From the NCBI GenBank assembly GCA_036562765.1, contig DATCJO010000063.1, forward strand, positions 1 through 64,000: 64,000 nt of DNA. The letters run 5' to 3'. The notes beneath the pieces are model-generated. The model was not told where the DNA came from. It saw only the letters and a list, made by a program, of their open reading frames with translations, and ran no database searches. This document shows positions 34,041 to 42,982 of this stretch, piece after piece. This DNA is from JAAYFT01 sp036562765 (GTDB taxonomy: Bacteria; Bacillota; Clostridia; Tissierellales; Tissierellaceae). The translations under genes were made by a program, and so were the position numbers. The first letter of the stretch is position 1. Each line of letters begins with the position of its first letter.

Positions 34041-35537
34041 TTATTTTATCTTTGTGCCACCACTTTGGATAACTTCTTCCTCCCAAAGAGTAGTATATCT
34101 TCCCAATGACCATTCTGCCATTATTATACTATCGGAGTTGTTTAATTTTATCCTCCCCAATTCTTTTGGCAAGATTTCCTTATTTTCTATAGCATAAATT
34201 TGCAAACTGTTTCTCGTTACAACAATAAGAATATCTTCATTCGGAGAAGTAAATGCATCTATAGCTTCTGGGATTTTTGATTTAATCTTGTTCCATGAAA
34301 TTAAAAGCTCATCATAATTTACCAAATCTTTAGGCGGTATTACTTTTATATTAAAGTCCTTATATAATTGGTCTTCATTAGAAGTATAATTAATTCTTCC
34401 TTTCATTATCCAGTATCCGTTTCTCCTAAAGAGCCCAAAGTTTTCTTCATCTAGAAACATGTTTGGATCAGATTTCATAATGCTTCTGGCACCATCTTCA
34501 AAAGTTTTGATTCCTTCATTGCCTAATATATCTGATATTTTTACAGCTTTCCCATTATCTAAATAATCTATAGGATAAGTCTTCAGTTTTCTTATATTGT
34601 TGTTTAAATTAATTTCTTCCACTGAAATATAATCATTGCCTACATATAGTATATTTTTTATAATTGATGGTTCTACGGAGCCAAAATTAATCTCTGAATT
34701 AAAATTTAAAGAAAATAATTTAACATCTTCCATATACTCTTCTGGATATTTTCTTTTTTCTACAGCATTTATTTTATCAATTATGCTTCCATTACTGCTT
34801 CTTTCAACATTTATCATCCAAAATCCTTTTCTTCTAGGTACAAGTAAATTATCCATTTCATAAATTGACGACAAAGTTCTATTGTTGGTTCTTATCCAAA
34901 TAGTCTTATAGGTCCAGTTGTCTTCTCCATTTATTTCATCATATACATAAGATTTTATTCCTAGCAAAACCCCAGAACGTAAAGTATCTATTTCTTCTAT
35001 ATTGGATATTCTCATAATATTTTGTTCAACAGTAATATACCTGTCTATTTCTTCTTTGCTAATCTTATCTACTGTCTTTTTTAAGAAATAAAACTTGTCT
35101 TCATTAAAAAAAAACATCTCATCTTCGCTATATTTTACAAATTCATAAAAAAACTGATTGTTGCTTGAAATGGAAATCACTTCAACTTCCTTGTCTTCTA
35201 AATTTAAATATTCAGGGCTTATTTTATACTTATACAATAGATAATCTGAAATTTTTACATTTTTATATTTAAAACTTGGTTCCAGCACATAATCCTTATC
35301 TACAACTACCGCTGAATCATGAAACAATACTTCACTACCTATCAATGAATCTCCATCATCTGACACACCCCTTCTATAAGGGACATCTACTGATTTCTCA
35401 ACTGCCCATTTCCCAGATATTGGAGGTACTTGATTTTCTGGCGCCACAATATTTGCCCTTATTTGAAACTTCCCATCACTGCAGGAAGTTAAGACTAATG
35501 GTAAAATTAAAAAAATAATTATATAAATTTTTTTCAT
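34041..35537 (-). CDS. Lipoprotein of unknown function in a two-component operon
   Basis: 498 residues. The signal peptide ends in lipobox LTSC (C19), so the protein should be lipid-anchored outside the membrane. No known domain is recognised. The body has many short beta-like segments with conserved-looking Trp and Gly positions and resembles a beta-propeller or beta-sandwich sensor by eye only. Its start overlaps the histidine kinase gene by 4 bases. By context it may sense or modulate the signal for that kinase, or be a product of the same response. Confidence 0.75.
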   Translation of the reverse strand: MKKIYIIIFLILPLVLTSCSDGKFQIRANIVAPENQVPPISGKWAVEKSVDVPYRRGVSDDGDSLIGSEVLFHDSAVVVDKDYVLEPSFKYKNVKISDYLLYKYKISPEYLNLEDKEVEVISISSNNQFFYEFVKYSEDEMFFFNEDKFYFLKKTVDKISKEEIDRYITVEQNIMRISNIEEIDTLRSGVLLGIKSYVYDEINGEDNWTYKTIWIRTNNRTLSSIYEMDNLLVPRRKGFWMINVERSSNGSIIDKINAVEKRKYPEEYMEDVKLFSLNFNSEINFGSVEPSIIKNILYVGNDYISVEEINLNNNIRKLKTYPIDYLDNGKAVKISDILGNEGIKTFEDGARSIMKSDPNMFLDEENFGLFRRNGYWIMKGRINYTSNEDQLYKDFNIKVIPPKDLVNYDELLISWNKIKSKIPEAIDAFTSPNEDILIVVTRNSLQIYAIENKEILPKELGRIKLNNSDSIIMAEWSLGRYTTLWEEEVIQSGGTKIK

Positions 35538-36934
35538 ATGTTGTCCTCCTTTATGGGAAGCCTTACTACTACTCGAGTCCCTTCATTTAAAGCTGAATAT
35601 ATATCTAGGGTTCCATTGTGAAGCTTCACTATTTCATCGCAAATTGATAAGCCAATTCCGCTGTGGGACTTGCTATTTTTCCCTTTATAGAATTTTTCCT
35701 TAACCCTAGACAAATCTTCCTCAGGAATACCTATGCCAGTATCTTTTACTTCTAAAATCAATGTATCACTATCCTTATATGCATTTAATTCTACTTTTCC
35801 ACCTTCAGGTGTAAATTTAAAAGCGTTGTCCAATAAATTTATAAGTACCTGTTTAATCCTATTTTCATCACCAATAAATGTACCAATATCATTTTCAACA
35901 TTTACATTGAAATCAATATTATTGTTAACTGCCCTTGGTTTTAGCTGCTTACCTATCATCTCTATGGTATTTTTAATATCAAACTCATCCTTCTCAAGCT
36001 TTATCCTTCCAGAGACAAATCTAGAAAAGTCTAAGAGTTCCTCTACCATGGCTGTTAATCTATCACTTTCTTTTTCTATTATATCTAAGCCATCTAATAT
36101 TACTTCTTTGTCCTCAATTCCTAAAGATTTTAGAGTAACAGCCCATCCCTTTATTGATGTTAAAGGAGTTCTCAACTCATGAGATATTGATGAAATAAAA
36201 TCGTTTTTAATTTGTTCCTTTTTAATCAGCTCTTCTGCCATATAATTAAGAGTATCTGAAAGTTTTCCAATTTCATCTTTAAGCTTAACATTACTTCTAA
36301 CTTTCAACTGCCCATTTGCCATCTTCTCAGCAACTTTAGTTACTTCCTTAAGTGGTCTAACAATTGAATTGGCAAGAAATATACTTACCACACCTGAAAT
36401 TACAATAACCATAAATCCCATACCAAGTAAAATCATAGTTAGAGTAAAAATCGTCTTATTGACTTCTTTTAAAGACGATATAAACCTTATTATGCCAATT
36501 ATCCTATTTTCATATTTAATGGGTGCTGAAACTGACATGACAAGGCCATCATAGTAATCAACATTTCCTATCCAACTGCCATTTTGCCCAGCAATTGCCA
36601 TTTGTATATCTGGGTATAAATTTGAATCATCGTTTTTTACTCCCAATGAATCCATTAACAGCTTTCCATTAGGGTCTAAAATTTGTACTTGAGCCTCTGT
36701 ATGCTGCCAAAAGACATCTATATCATCTATTACAATATCTTCAAGAGCTTCAGATGAGAAATATCTTAAATAATAATCAATTGATAGCTCAACTTCATTT
36801 ACTAGTATGTTTTCAACATTTTTATAATAATACTGCTTAATACCATTAATAAGAACTATTTCAAATATAATTACAGTTATAACAATAATAAGCATAAAGT
36901 TTATTACTAATCTGGTCTTAATACTTCTTTTCAT
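35534..36934 (-). CDS. Membrane sensor histidine kinase (HAMP-HisKA-HATPase)
   Basis: 466 residues: membrane helix about 8-30, an extracellular sensor domain 31-160, a second helix about 162-188, HAMP (190-240), HisKA with H252 in SISHELRTPL, and a C-terminal ATPase with N and G boxes (DNAFKF, DTGIGIPEED, GIGLSICDEIV). PhoR/ResE-like architecture. It pairs with the OmpR-type regulator encoded 17 bases upstream and overlaps the lipoprotein gene downstream. Confidence 0.94.
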   Translation of the reverse strand: MKRSIKTRLVINFMLIIVITVIIFEIVLINGIKQYYYKNVENILVNEVELSIDYYLRYFSSEALEDIVIDDIDVFWQHTEAQVQILDPNGKLLMDSLGVKNDDSNLYPDIQMAIAGQNGSWIGNVDYYDGLVMSVSAPIKYENRIIGIIRFISSLKEVNKTIFTLTMILLGMGFMVIVISGVVSIFLANSIVRPLKEVTKVAEKMANGQLKVRSNVKLKDEIGKLSDTLNYMAEELIKKEQIKNDFISSISHELRTPLTSIKGWAVTLKSLGIEDKEVILDGLDIIEKESDRLTAMVEELLDFSRFVSGRIKLEKDEFDIKNTIEMIGKQLKPRAVNNNIDFNVNVENDIGTFIGDENRIKQVLINLLDNAFKFTPEGGKVELNAYKDSDTLILEVKDTGIGIPEEDLSRVKEKFYKGKNSKSHSGIGLSICDEIVKLHNGTLDIYSALNEGTRVVVRLPIKEDNI

Positions 36935-36951
36935 TTATAATTCACCTAAGA

Positions 36952-37647
36952 TTAATCATTTTTCTTCCATCTATAACCTATTCCCCATACAGTTTCAATA
37001 TAAACTGGTTTACTAGGATCATCTTCGATTTTTGCCCTAAGCCTTCTAATATTTACATCTACTATTTTTGAATCACCGATAAAATCGTAACCCCATACCA
37101 AATTCAATATTTCATCCCTTTTAAAAGCACGTCCTGGTTGTTCCATAAACAGCTTTGCAATTGCATATTCAGTTGGGGTCAATTCTATTTCTATATCATT
37201 TTTGTAGAATTTTCGAGAATATGTATCTATTTTAAATGGTTCGCAAACAAGCAAATTGTCCTTTTTCTGTTCATTAGACACATCTACTCTTCTTGCTAGT
37301 GATTTTACCCTTAAAACCAGTTCAGTTGGATTAAACGGTTTGGTCATATAATCGTCAGTACCATATTCTAGCCCCATAATCTTGTCAATATCTTGAGATT
37401 TTGCGGTTAACATTATGATTCCAATTTTGGGAAACTCATCTCTCAATATTTTACATACTTGAAATCCATCTATTCCAGGAAGCATAATGTCTAAAATTGC
37501 AATATCTATTTTTTCATTTCTAGCAATAGATAATCCCTCTTCTCCTGTTTCAGCTTCAAAGACTTTAAATCCATTATTTTCAAGGTTAATCTTAACGAAT
37601 TTTCTAATAGATGATTCATCTTCAACAATCAATACAGTTTTCTCCAT
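36952..37647 (-). CDS. OmpR/PhoB-family response regulator
   Basis: 231 residues. Receiver domain with phospho-acceptor D53 (AILDIMLPG) and K near residue 103 (MTKPFNP), then an OmpR winged-helix domain (about 130-228; ELTPTEYAIAKLF, VDVNIRRLRAKIEDDPSKP, VWGIGYRW). Cognate partner of the neighbouring kinase. The direct repeats upstream of the operon (38684-38717) are candidate binding sites. Confidence 0.95.
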   Translation of the reverse strand: MEKTVLIVEDESSIRKFVKINLENNGFKVFEAETGEEGLSIARNEKIDIAILDIMLPGIDGFQVCKILRDEFPKIGIIMLTAKSQDIDKIMGLEYGTDDYMTKPFNPTELVLRVKSLARRVDVSNEQKKDNLLVCEPFKIDTYSRKFYKNDIEIELTPTEYAIAKLFMEQPGRAFKRDEILNLVWGYDFIGDSKIVDVNIRRLRAKIEDDPSKPVYIETVWGIGYRWKKND

Positions 37648-37666
37648 ACCATTATCACCCTTATCA

Positions 37667-38605
37667 TTATTCTAATTTTTCAAAAGAATATCCTTCACTT
37701 TTAAGATAATCGATAATTTCAGGCAAAGCATCTACAGTAGTAGTTTTTGCGTCTGTGTCATGCATTAATATTATTAATTTCTTCTGCCCTTTTATCGTAG
37801 ATTTAAGTCTTTGAATCAACTTGTCCTTACTTAATAATTGGCCTTCCGCATCGCCATTTAAAGCATTCCAGTCATAAATTTTATAGCCTAACTCTTCTGC
37901 TTTTTTTACAAATTTTTTCTTATATTCTGCGTGAGAACCGCCTGGAAATCTCAGTAACTTTGTTTCAAAATCTTCACCTAATACTCTTTTTATAGCATTA
38001 TCAGCTGAAATCAATTCTCCTAAAAAGCTGTCCATATCTTTATATACTTTAGAATAATTATGGCTGTACGAATGGTTGCCTATGGAATGGCCTTCTTCAT
38101 AAATCCTTTTTAATATGTCTGGGTTAACATCTACCATTTTTCCTATTACAAAAAACGTAGCTTTTATATCATATTCTGCAAGAATATCTAATATCTTTGG
38201 AGTCACGGTTTTAGAAGGGCCATCATCAAATGTTAGGTAAGCAACTTTTAAATCCCTTTTTTCTAGTTGTTCTTTTTCTTGTGCTTTCTTTTCTTCTTGT
38301 CTTTTAGCTTCTTCCAACTTTTTTTCTTCTTCCAACCTTTTTTCTTCTAACCTTCTTTTTTCCTCTAACTTAGCTTCTTCTAATCTTCTTTTCTCCTCTT
38401 CCTCTGCTTTCTTCATTTCAATTTCATTTACTTTCGCTTCCAACATAATTTTTACAGGGTTGTTCACAGTCATATAATCAATTGTTTCCTCTACATTAAT
38501 TGATGAAACATGATTTGATGCAAAAGAACTGGATAATATCTTTGCAGAAATGCCCCCTATTAAAAAAAATATAATTGCAAGAACAATAATTAATTTTTTA
38601 TTCAT
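37667..38605 (-). CDS. Polysaccharide deacetylase (NodB domain) with long coiled-coil linker
   Basis: 312 residues from ATG 38605, with GGAGGAAGGG before it; an upstream in-frame ATG lacks a site. N-terminal anchor or signal (about 4-22), then a Lys/Glu-rich helical linker (about 60-120) and a NodB domain. All five family motifs are seen: TFDDGP, HSYSH, RFPGGS, the DWNALNGDA tryptophan motif and LIILMHD. Likely removes acetyl groups from peptidoglycan GlcNAc or MurNAc. The linker could span the wall. First gene of the operon with the two-component system and lipoprotein. Confidence 0.92.
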   Translation of the reverse strand: MNKKLIIVLAIIFFLIGGISAKILSSSFASNHVSSINVEETIDYMTVNNPVKIMLEAKVNEIEMKKAEEEEKRRLEEAKLEEKRRLEEKRLEEEKKLEEAKRQEEKKAQEKEQLEKRDLKVAYLTFDDGPSKTVTPKILDILAEYDIKATFFVIGKMVDVNPDILKRIYEEGHSIGNHSYSHNYSKVYKDMDSFLGELISADNAIKRVLGEDFETKLLRFPGGSHAEYKKKFVKKAEELGYKIYDWNALNGDAEGQLLSKDKLIQRLKSTIKGQKKLIILMHDTDAKTTTVDALPEIIDYLKSEGYSFEKLE

Positions 38606-38655
38606 AGCCCTTCCTCCACCAGATGCCATTTTATTAACCTCATACCTTTAAATTA

Positions 38656-38661
38656 ATTTTA
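38656..38661 (-). promoter_or_regulatory. -10 element of the deacetylase/two-component operon
   Basis: TATGCTAAAAT on the minus strand (TAAAAT = complement of 38656-38661) lies about 50 bases before the ATG. No good -35 is present; a direct-repeat site occupies that position, which suggests an activator-dependent promoter. Confidence 0.4.
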
Positions 38662-38683
38662 GCATATAACATATTAATATTCT

Positions 38684-38717
38684 ATTGGTTACAAATAATT
38701 TAACAATTGGTTACAAA
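38684..38717 (-). promoter_or_regulatory. Direct-repeat operator candidate upstream of the deacetylase operon
   Basis: Two identical 12-bp copies, TTTGTAACCAAT on the minus strand (complements of 38706-38717 and 38684-38695), 22 bp start to start, i.e. two helical turns. The proximal copy abuts the -35 position. OmpR-family regulators bind direct repeats on one DNA face, and one is encoded in this operon. Confidence 0.45.
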
Positions 38718-38742
38718 GTTCTTACATTCCTTTAATCAATTA

Positions 38743-38766
38743 AAATAGGCTGGTATCAGCCTATTT
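38743..38766 (-). terminator. Terminator after the 104-residue protein gene
   Basis: AAATAGGCTG / CAGCCTATTT stem (10 bp, 4-base loop), followed on the minus strand by TAATTGATT. It lies just after the stop codon and separates the gene from the deacetylase operon. Confidence 0.75.
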
Positions 38767-38767
38767 A

Positions 38768-39082
38768 TTATAATGGATAAAAACTCTGCCTTCTTCTAAA
38801 TAATTCTGATATCAATAAAATAGTTATTAAATCCCTTATGATTTGGCTTCTTCCATAAAAAATCCTTTGCTCCCCTCTAACTCTCCTATACCTTCTTTCA
38901 TAGGGATCCTCATGTATTTCAGGGCATTCTTTTACCATCTTGATGTAAATATTGTCAACCATCTTTTCCATCTGTTCTTTAGTTATGTTTTCAATAGAAT
39001 AGTTTTCATCTAAATTACTTTCTATTTCTGCCATAACTTTTGGATATACTCTATAATACAGTTCTGGATAATCAAAGTTCAT
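38768..39082 (-). CDS. Small protein of unknown function, RBS inside a hairpin
   Basis: 104 residues. The N-terminal half is acidic and helical (YYRVYPKVMAEIESNLDENY). The second half has a basic, Tyr/Arg-rich stretch (DPYERRYRRVRGEQRIFYGR) and ends with a short hydrophobic helix (IIRDLITILLISELF). I recall similar proteins only from anaerobic Firmicutes, without known function. Its GGGGAGG ribosome binding site lies in the 3' arm of a 22-bp hairpin at 39083-39137 that touches the ATG. Confidence 0.7.
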   Translation of the reverse strand: MNFDYPELYYRVYPKVMAEIESNLDENYSIENITKEQMEKMVDNIYIKMVKECPEIHEDPYERRYRRVRGEQRIFYGRSQIIRDLITILLISELFRRRQSFYPL

Positions 39083-39137
39083 AAAAGCACCTCCCCTAAC
39101 ATATCTCTTTATATAATATGTTAGGAAAGGTGCTTTT
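39083..39137 (-). promoter_or_regulatory. 22-bp hairpin: terminator and RBS-sequestering element
   Basis: On the minus strand the arm at 39137-39116 pairs with 39104-39083 over 22 contiguous base pairs (two G-U wobbles), loop of 11. The 3' arm contains the GGGGAGG ribosome binding site and TTTT, directly followed by the ATG of the 104-residue protein. It lies 8 bases after the ABC exporter stop. It can end the ABC transcript, and any read-through mRNA would have a closed ribosome binding site. Confidence 0.7.
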
Positions 39138-39144
39138 GATACTT

Positions 39145-40872
39145 TTAAACAGCCACTTCTTTAAATTGAGATTTATATAACCTTGCATAGATTTTATTTG
39201 CAGCTAATAACTCTTCATGAGTACCTCGTTCAACTATTCCCTCGGAAGTTAAAACAATTATCTCATCTGCATTCTTTATAGTCGACAATCTATGAGCTAT
39301 AACTAAAGTAGTTCTACCTTTAGCCAGCTCATCTAAAGATTTTTGAATCATAATTTCGGTCTCATTATCTAGTGCAGATGTCGCCTCATCTAGAATTAAA
39401 ATTGGCGGATTCTTTAAAAATAACCTTGCAATTGAAATCCTTTGTTTTTGTCCACCCGATAATTTTACTCCCTTTTCACCAATATAAGTATTATATCCAT
39501 CAGGTAAAGTCATTATGAAGTCGTGAATTTTTGCTTTTTTAGCTGCCTCGATTACTTCTTCTTCACTAGCATCTGGCTTCCCATATACTATGTTTTCATA
39601 TACAGTTCCAGTAAATAGAAATACGTCCTGTTGCACAATACCTATTTTCTTTCTCAATGACTTTAATTTTATATCTCTAATATCTATTCCATCAAGCAGA
39701 ATCTGACCTTCATTTATATCATAAAACCTTGGTATCAAATGGCACAATGTTGTCTTCCCTGCACCGGATGGGCCTACTATGGCAACTTTTTTACCTGGCT
39801 CTATAGTTAGATTAATATTAGATAGTACAGTATTCTCACCGTTATTATAGCTAAATGACACATCTTTAAATTCAATCTTTCCCTTTACATCTTTTAATTC
39901 AATGGCATCTTCTTTATCAACAATATCTGGTTCAATATCCATTATCTCAATAAACCTTTCAAATCCAGTTAAACCTTCTTGTAATTGTTGAGATAAATCT
40001 GTTAACCTTCTAATTGGCTGCATGAAATAGTTTACATATAAAGTAAAAGAAAGCAAATCTCCTATATTAATAATCCCTTTATATACAAAATATCCGCCAC
40101 AACTTATAACTAACAAATTTAGTATGCTAGATAAAATCCCAATGCTGGATGAAAATTCTGCTAAAACCTTAAAGGATTCCTGTCTAGCCAAGCTGAATTG
40201 TGTGTTGCCTTCATTAAACTTTTCAATTTCATAATCTTCATTAGTGAAGGATTTTGCTACCCTTATACCTGAAATGCTGTTTTCAAGCTGGGCATTGACA
40301 TTGGCGATTTTCTTTCTAACTTCCCTGAAAGCACTAGACATCTTATACCTTTTCTTTGCAACATAAAGAATCATCACTGGAATCATGATGAAGAGAATTA
40401 AAGTAAGTCTCCATTCTATATTCAATAAAATTATGAATGAACCTAATAACATTAATGTAGATATAAATATATCTTCTGGGCCATGGTGTGCAAGTTCTGT
40501 AATATCCCTCAAATCGTTAACTATCCTTGACATAATATGTCCAGTCTTATTATTATCAAAATAACTAAAGGATAGGCTTTGCAAGTGTGTAAAAATATCT
40601 CTTCTCATATCAAACTCTATCCTACATCCTAATACGTGGCCCCAATACGAAACGATATAATTGCTAATATATCTAATAACAAGTATTACACACATAGCAA
40701 TAGTCCATCTAAGTAGTAAATCCATTCTGCCAGCAGGTATAATTTCATTTATAATCTTCCTAGAAAAAATTGGAAAAATTAAATCTGCAGCTGCAACAAT
40801 TAAAGCACAAAACATATCTAAAAAAAACAATTTTTTATGAGGTTTATAGTATGCAATAAATCTTTTTAGCAA
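39145..40872 (-). CDS. ABC exporter (MsbA-type, probably homodimeric)
   Basis: 575 residues: six membrane helices (about 15-305) and an ATPase domain with fully canonical Walker A (GPSGAGKTT), signature (LSGGQKQR) and catalytic Glu (LILDEATSALDNET). Unlike the exporter pair at 19-23 kb, it has no degenerate site and no partner, so it should act as a homodimer. TTG start with AAGGAGG about 9 bases before it. Substrate unknown; lipid or drug export is typical. It follows the large membrane protein gene by 67 bases. Confidence 0.93.
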   Translation of the reverse strand: MLKRFIAYYKPHKKLFFLDMFCALIVAAADLIFPIFSRKIINEIIPAGRMDLLLRWTIAMCVILVIRYISNYIVSYWGHVLGCRIEFDMRRDIFTHLQSLSFSYFDNNKTGHIMSRIVNDLRDITELAHHGPEDIFISTLMLLGSFIILLNIEWRLTLILFIMIPVMILYVAKKRYKMSSAFREVRKKIANVNAQLENSISGIRVAKSFTNEDYEIEKFNEGNTQFSLARQESFKVLAEFSSSIGILSSILNLLVISCGGYFVYKGIINIGDLLSFTLYVNYFMQPIRRLTDLSQQLQEGLTGFERFIEIMDIEPDIVDKEDAIELKDVKGKIEFKDVSFSYNNGENTVLSNINLTIEPGKKVAIVGPSGAGKTTLCHLIPRFYDINEGQILLDGIDIRDIKLKSLRKKIGIVQQDVFLFTGTVYENIVYGKPDASEEEVIEAAKKAKIHDFIMTLPDGYNTYIGEKGVKLSGGQKQRISIARLFLKNPPILILDEATSALDNETEIMIQKSLDELAKGRTTLVIAHRLSTIKNADEIIVLTSEGIVERGTHEELLAANKIYARLYKSQFKEVAV

Positions 40873-40939
40873 TTATCAATACCTCCTTAAAAACATTTCG
40901 GGTCACGAATATTATATATTATTTAATGAGGTATTTCAA

Positions 40940-42769
40940 TCACCTTAGGCTTATATTTTCCATATTTTCAACATTAAAGATTAAATGTAGAATATAGAAA
41001 AACATCATAAATATGAATGCGATTGAACCGGTATCGTTTATAAGCATCCCTACAATTGAAGTGATGAGTACAATGTTGAATTCTTTTTTAAAATAAGGAT
41101 TATCCTTTATTAACGATTTCATCCTTCTTAGAATTAGTATTTGGGTAATCAAAATTATGGAAAATGGAGGAATAATAATTAACCTCAGTAATTCCTTTGC
41201 TTTAAAAGATGCCATAGTAATAAATTCCCAGAATCCATTGTTAACAATCCTATAGAGGAATTCAATTGCATGGGATTTGGAATCGTTATTGTAGTCAAGC
41301 AACATATTAAATGCAAATATTCCAACACCTAACACAAGTAATACTACTATTCGTGTTATGTTTTTCTTATTTATTGAAAATGAAAAAATACTTGATAGCA
41401 TCAACGCAAATAATACTACTGAAGTTATAAATCCTCCAGTATTTGCCCCAAATCTTGCAGATAATACAAGCATATTCAAGGCAAAAATAAATAATCCAAG
41501 TATTCTTTTAATCCATTCATCATTTAAATCTTTAGTAAAACTAAAATACATCAAAATTGAAGATACAAGCAATACTCCCATTATTCCATTATTTAATCCA
41601 TAATATCTTGCACCGTAAAATAAATTGTTGAAACCAATAAAGGAATTATATATGGCTTTTGGATAAACCAGCATGCCCAACACTATTAAAGAATATGTCG
41701 TAAAGCTAATGGTTTTAATAAAATCAAGTATGGTTTCCCTTAAAATCTTGGCTATGCCATAAGAAAGCAATAGACACAAAATAATATATAATGGCACATT
41801 TCTGTTAAGTTGCGATATTCCTAATACTAATGATAAAGGTATGGTAACTAACGAAGTACAGTATAGTTGCAATAACCATTCATCTATTTTTTTGCCTCTT
41901 AAATACTTAATTCCAAACAAGAACTGTGTAAAATAAATTAACCCATGAAAAAATGTGGTTATTATCAATAGGTTTGCAGACTGTGTATATATATCCTTAA
42001 CCTTTGCTAAAGGACTTCCTTCTTCAATTATTTCAAAAGGCTTACCTACATTGCTTTTACTATCTTTTCCATAAATACTTTTAATTTGAGCTGATATATC
42101 TTCTATTGCTATAAATCCTTCCCTTTTAGTAGACTTACTAGTTAAAATTCCAGTATCTACACTATTAACATAAATAACTGGAATAAAAAATTTGTTAAAT
42201 AACACTCTGTCATCTTTAGATGCCTCTTTTGGTAAAATCATGAAAGTTTTATCGCTGTAATGCATTATATATCTTTTTAATAAATCTACCCTTCTATAAT
42301 CTCTATTGAAATCATACGATAATAATAACAAGCTTGATTTCTCCAATAGAAAATCAGTATTCTTTACAAGCCAGTCATAATCATAGTTAATATCATCTAT
42401 TTCATAATCAACTTCTCCCATTCTATTAGAAATCAGTAATTTATCATTATCAACACCGATGTAGGATGTTTTTTCGTTGCTAAAAACATCTCCTAAATAA
42501 TCTATTTTCCAACTGTTTTCTTTAAATTCATCTTGTGACAGTTTTCTTCCTGTATTTAAAGATAACAATAGGTTTTCTTTGCTGTTTTGAGTCCTTGTTT
42601 TACAATTTACTAATCCTATTGCATATTTTTCTAAAGATAAATCCTTGATTAAATCAAAAGACAGTTTATCAACTAAAACTATGATTGTATCTTTTTCTTC
42701 AGCCCATATAAAATTTGGCTTAATAAATATTAACAAAAGTATTAACAATATAATTACCATTCGCTTCAT
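40940..42769 (-). CDS. Large polytopic membrane protein with extracellular N-terminal domain, unknown function
   Basis: 609 residues. A signal peptide or anchor (about 3-22) is followed by an extracellular domain of about 230 residues. Its start, TIIVLVDKLSFDLI, resembles the first strand and metal-site region of alkaline-phosphatase-superfamily proteins (compare VVLLVIDGLR), but I cannot find the rest of the metal set. About 10-11 membrane helices follow (from about 260). No family assigned. It lies 9 bases after a small membrane protein gene and the AddA gene, on the same strand. Confidence 0.75.
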   Translation of the reverse strand: MKRMVIILLILLLIFIKPNFIWAEEKDTIIVLVDKLSFDLIKDLSLEKYAIGLVNCKTRTQNSKENLLLSLNTGRKLSQDEFKENSWKIDYLGDVFSNEKTSYIGVDNDKLLISNRMGEVDYEIDDINYDYDWLVKNTDFLLEKSSLLLLSYDFNRDYRRVDLLKRYIMHYSDKTFMILPKEASKDDRVLFNKFFIPVIYVNSVDTGILTSKSTKREGFIAIEDISAQIKSIYGKDSKSNVGKPFEIIEEGSPLAKVKDIYTQSANLLIITTFFHGLIYFTQFLFGIKYLRGKKIDEWLLQLYCTSLVTIPLSLVLGISQLNRNVPLYIILCLLLSYGIAKILRETILDFIKTISFTTYSLIVLGMLVYPKAIYNSFIGFNNLFYGARYYGLNNGIMGVLLVSSILMYFSFTKDLNDEWIKRILGLFIFALNMLVLSARFGANTGGFITSVVLFALMLSSIFSFSINKKNITRIVVLLVLGVGIFAFNMLLDYNNDSKSHAIEFLYRIVNNGFWEFITMASFKAKELLRLIIIPPFSIILITQILILRRMKSLIKDNPYFKKEFNIVLITSIVGMLINDTGSIAFIFMMFFYILHLIFNVENMENISLR

Positions 42770-42778
42770 AATATCACC

Positions 42779-42982
42779 TTAGTATATAATCCAGCTTATT
42801 ATCCTAAAAATCCCCAGGATCAGTGCTAAAATTGAAACTAAAATTTTATATCTATAAAACCTGTCCTTTACAACATTTTCCTTCTTTTTAAGGACTTTTA
42901 GGCCATGTTCTATTTCTAAATCATAATTTTCAAATATATAGATGAATGCACTAACAAATATAAACAGTAAGCCAATTATCAA
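42779..42982 (-). CDS. Small two-helix membrane protein
   Basis: 67 residues, two hydrophobic helices around a basic loop (LKVLKKKENVVKDRFYRYK). I start it at TTG 42982: AGGAGG lies 7 bases before, and the TTGA overlaps the addA stop codon, a classic coupled arrangement. An earlier in-frame TTG (43009) would place that binding site inside the gene. Function unknown. It links addA to the large membrane protein gene. Confidence 0.7.
   Translation of the reverse strand: MIIGLLFIFVSAFIYIFENYDLEIEHGLKVLKKKENVVKDRFYRYKILVSILALILGIFRIISWIIY

Noticed and set aside
38684..38717. CRISPR-like repeat
   Set aside because: Only two 12-bp copies, 22 bp apart, in a promoter region; no array or cas genes. 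Kept as an operator candidate.
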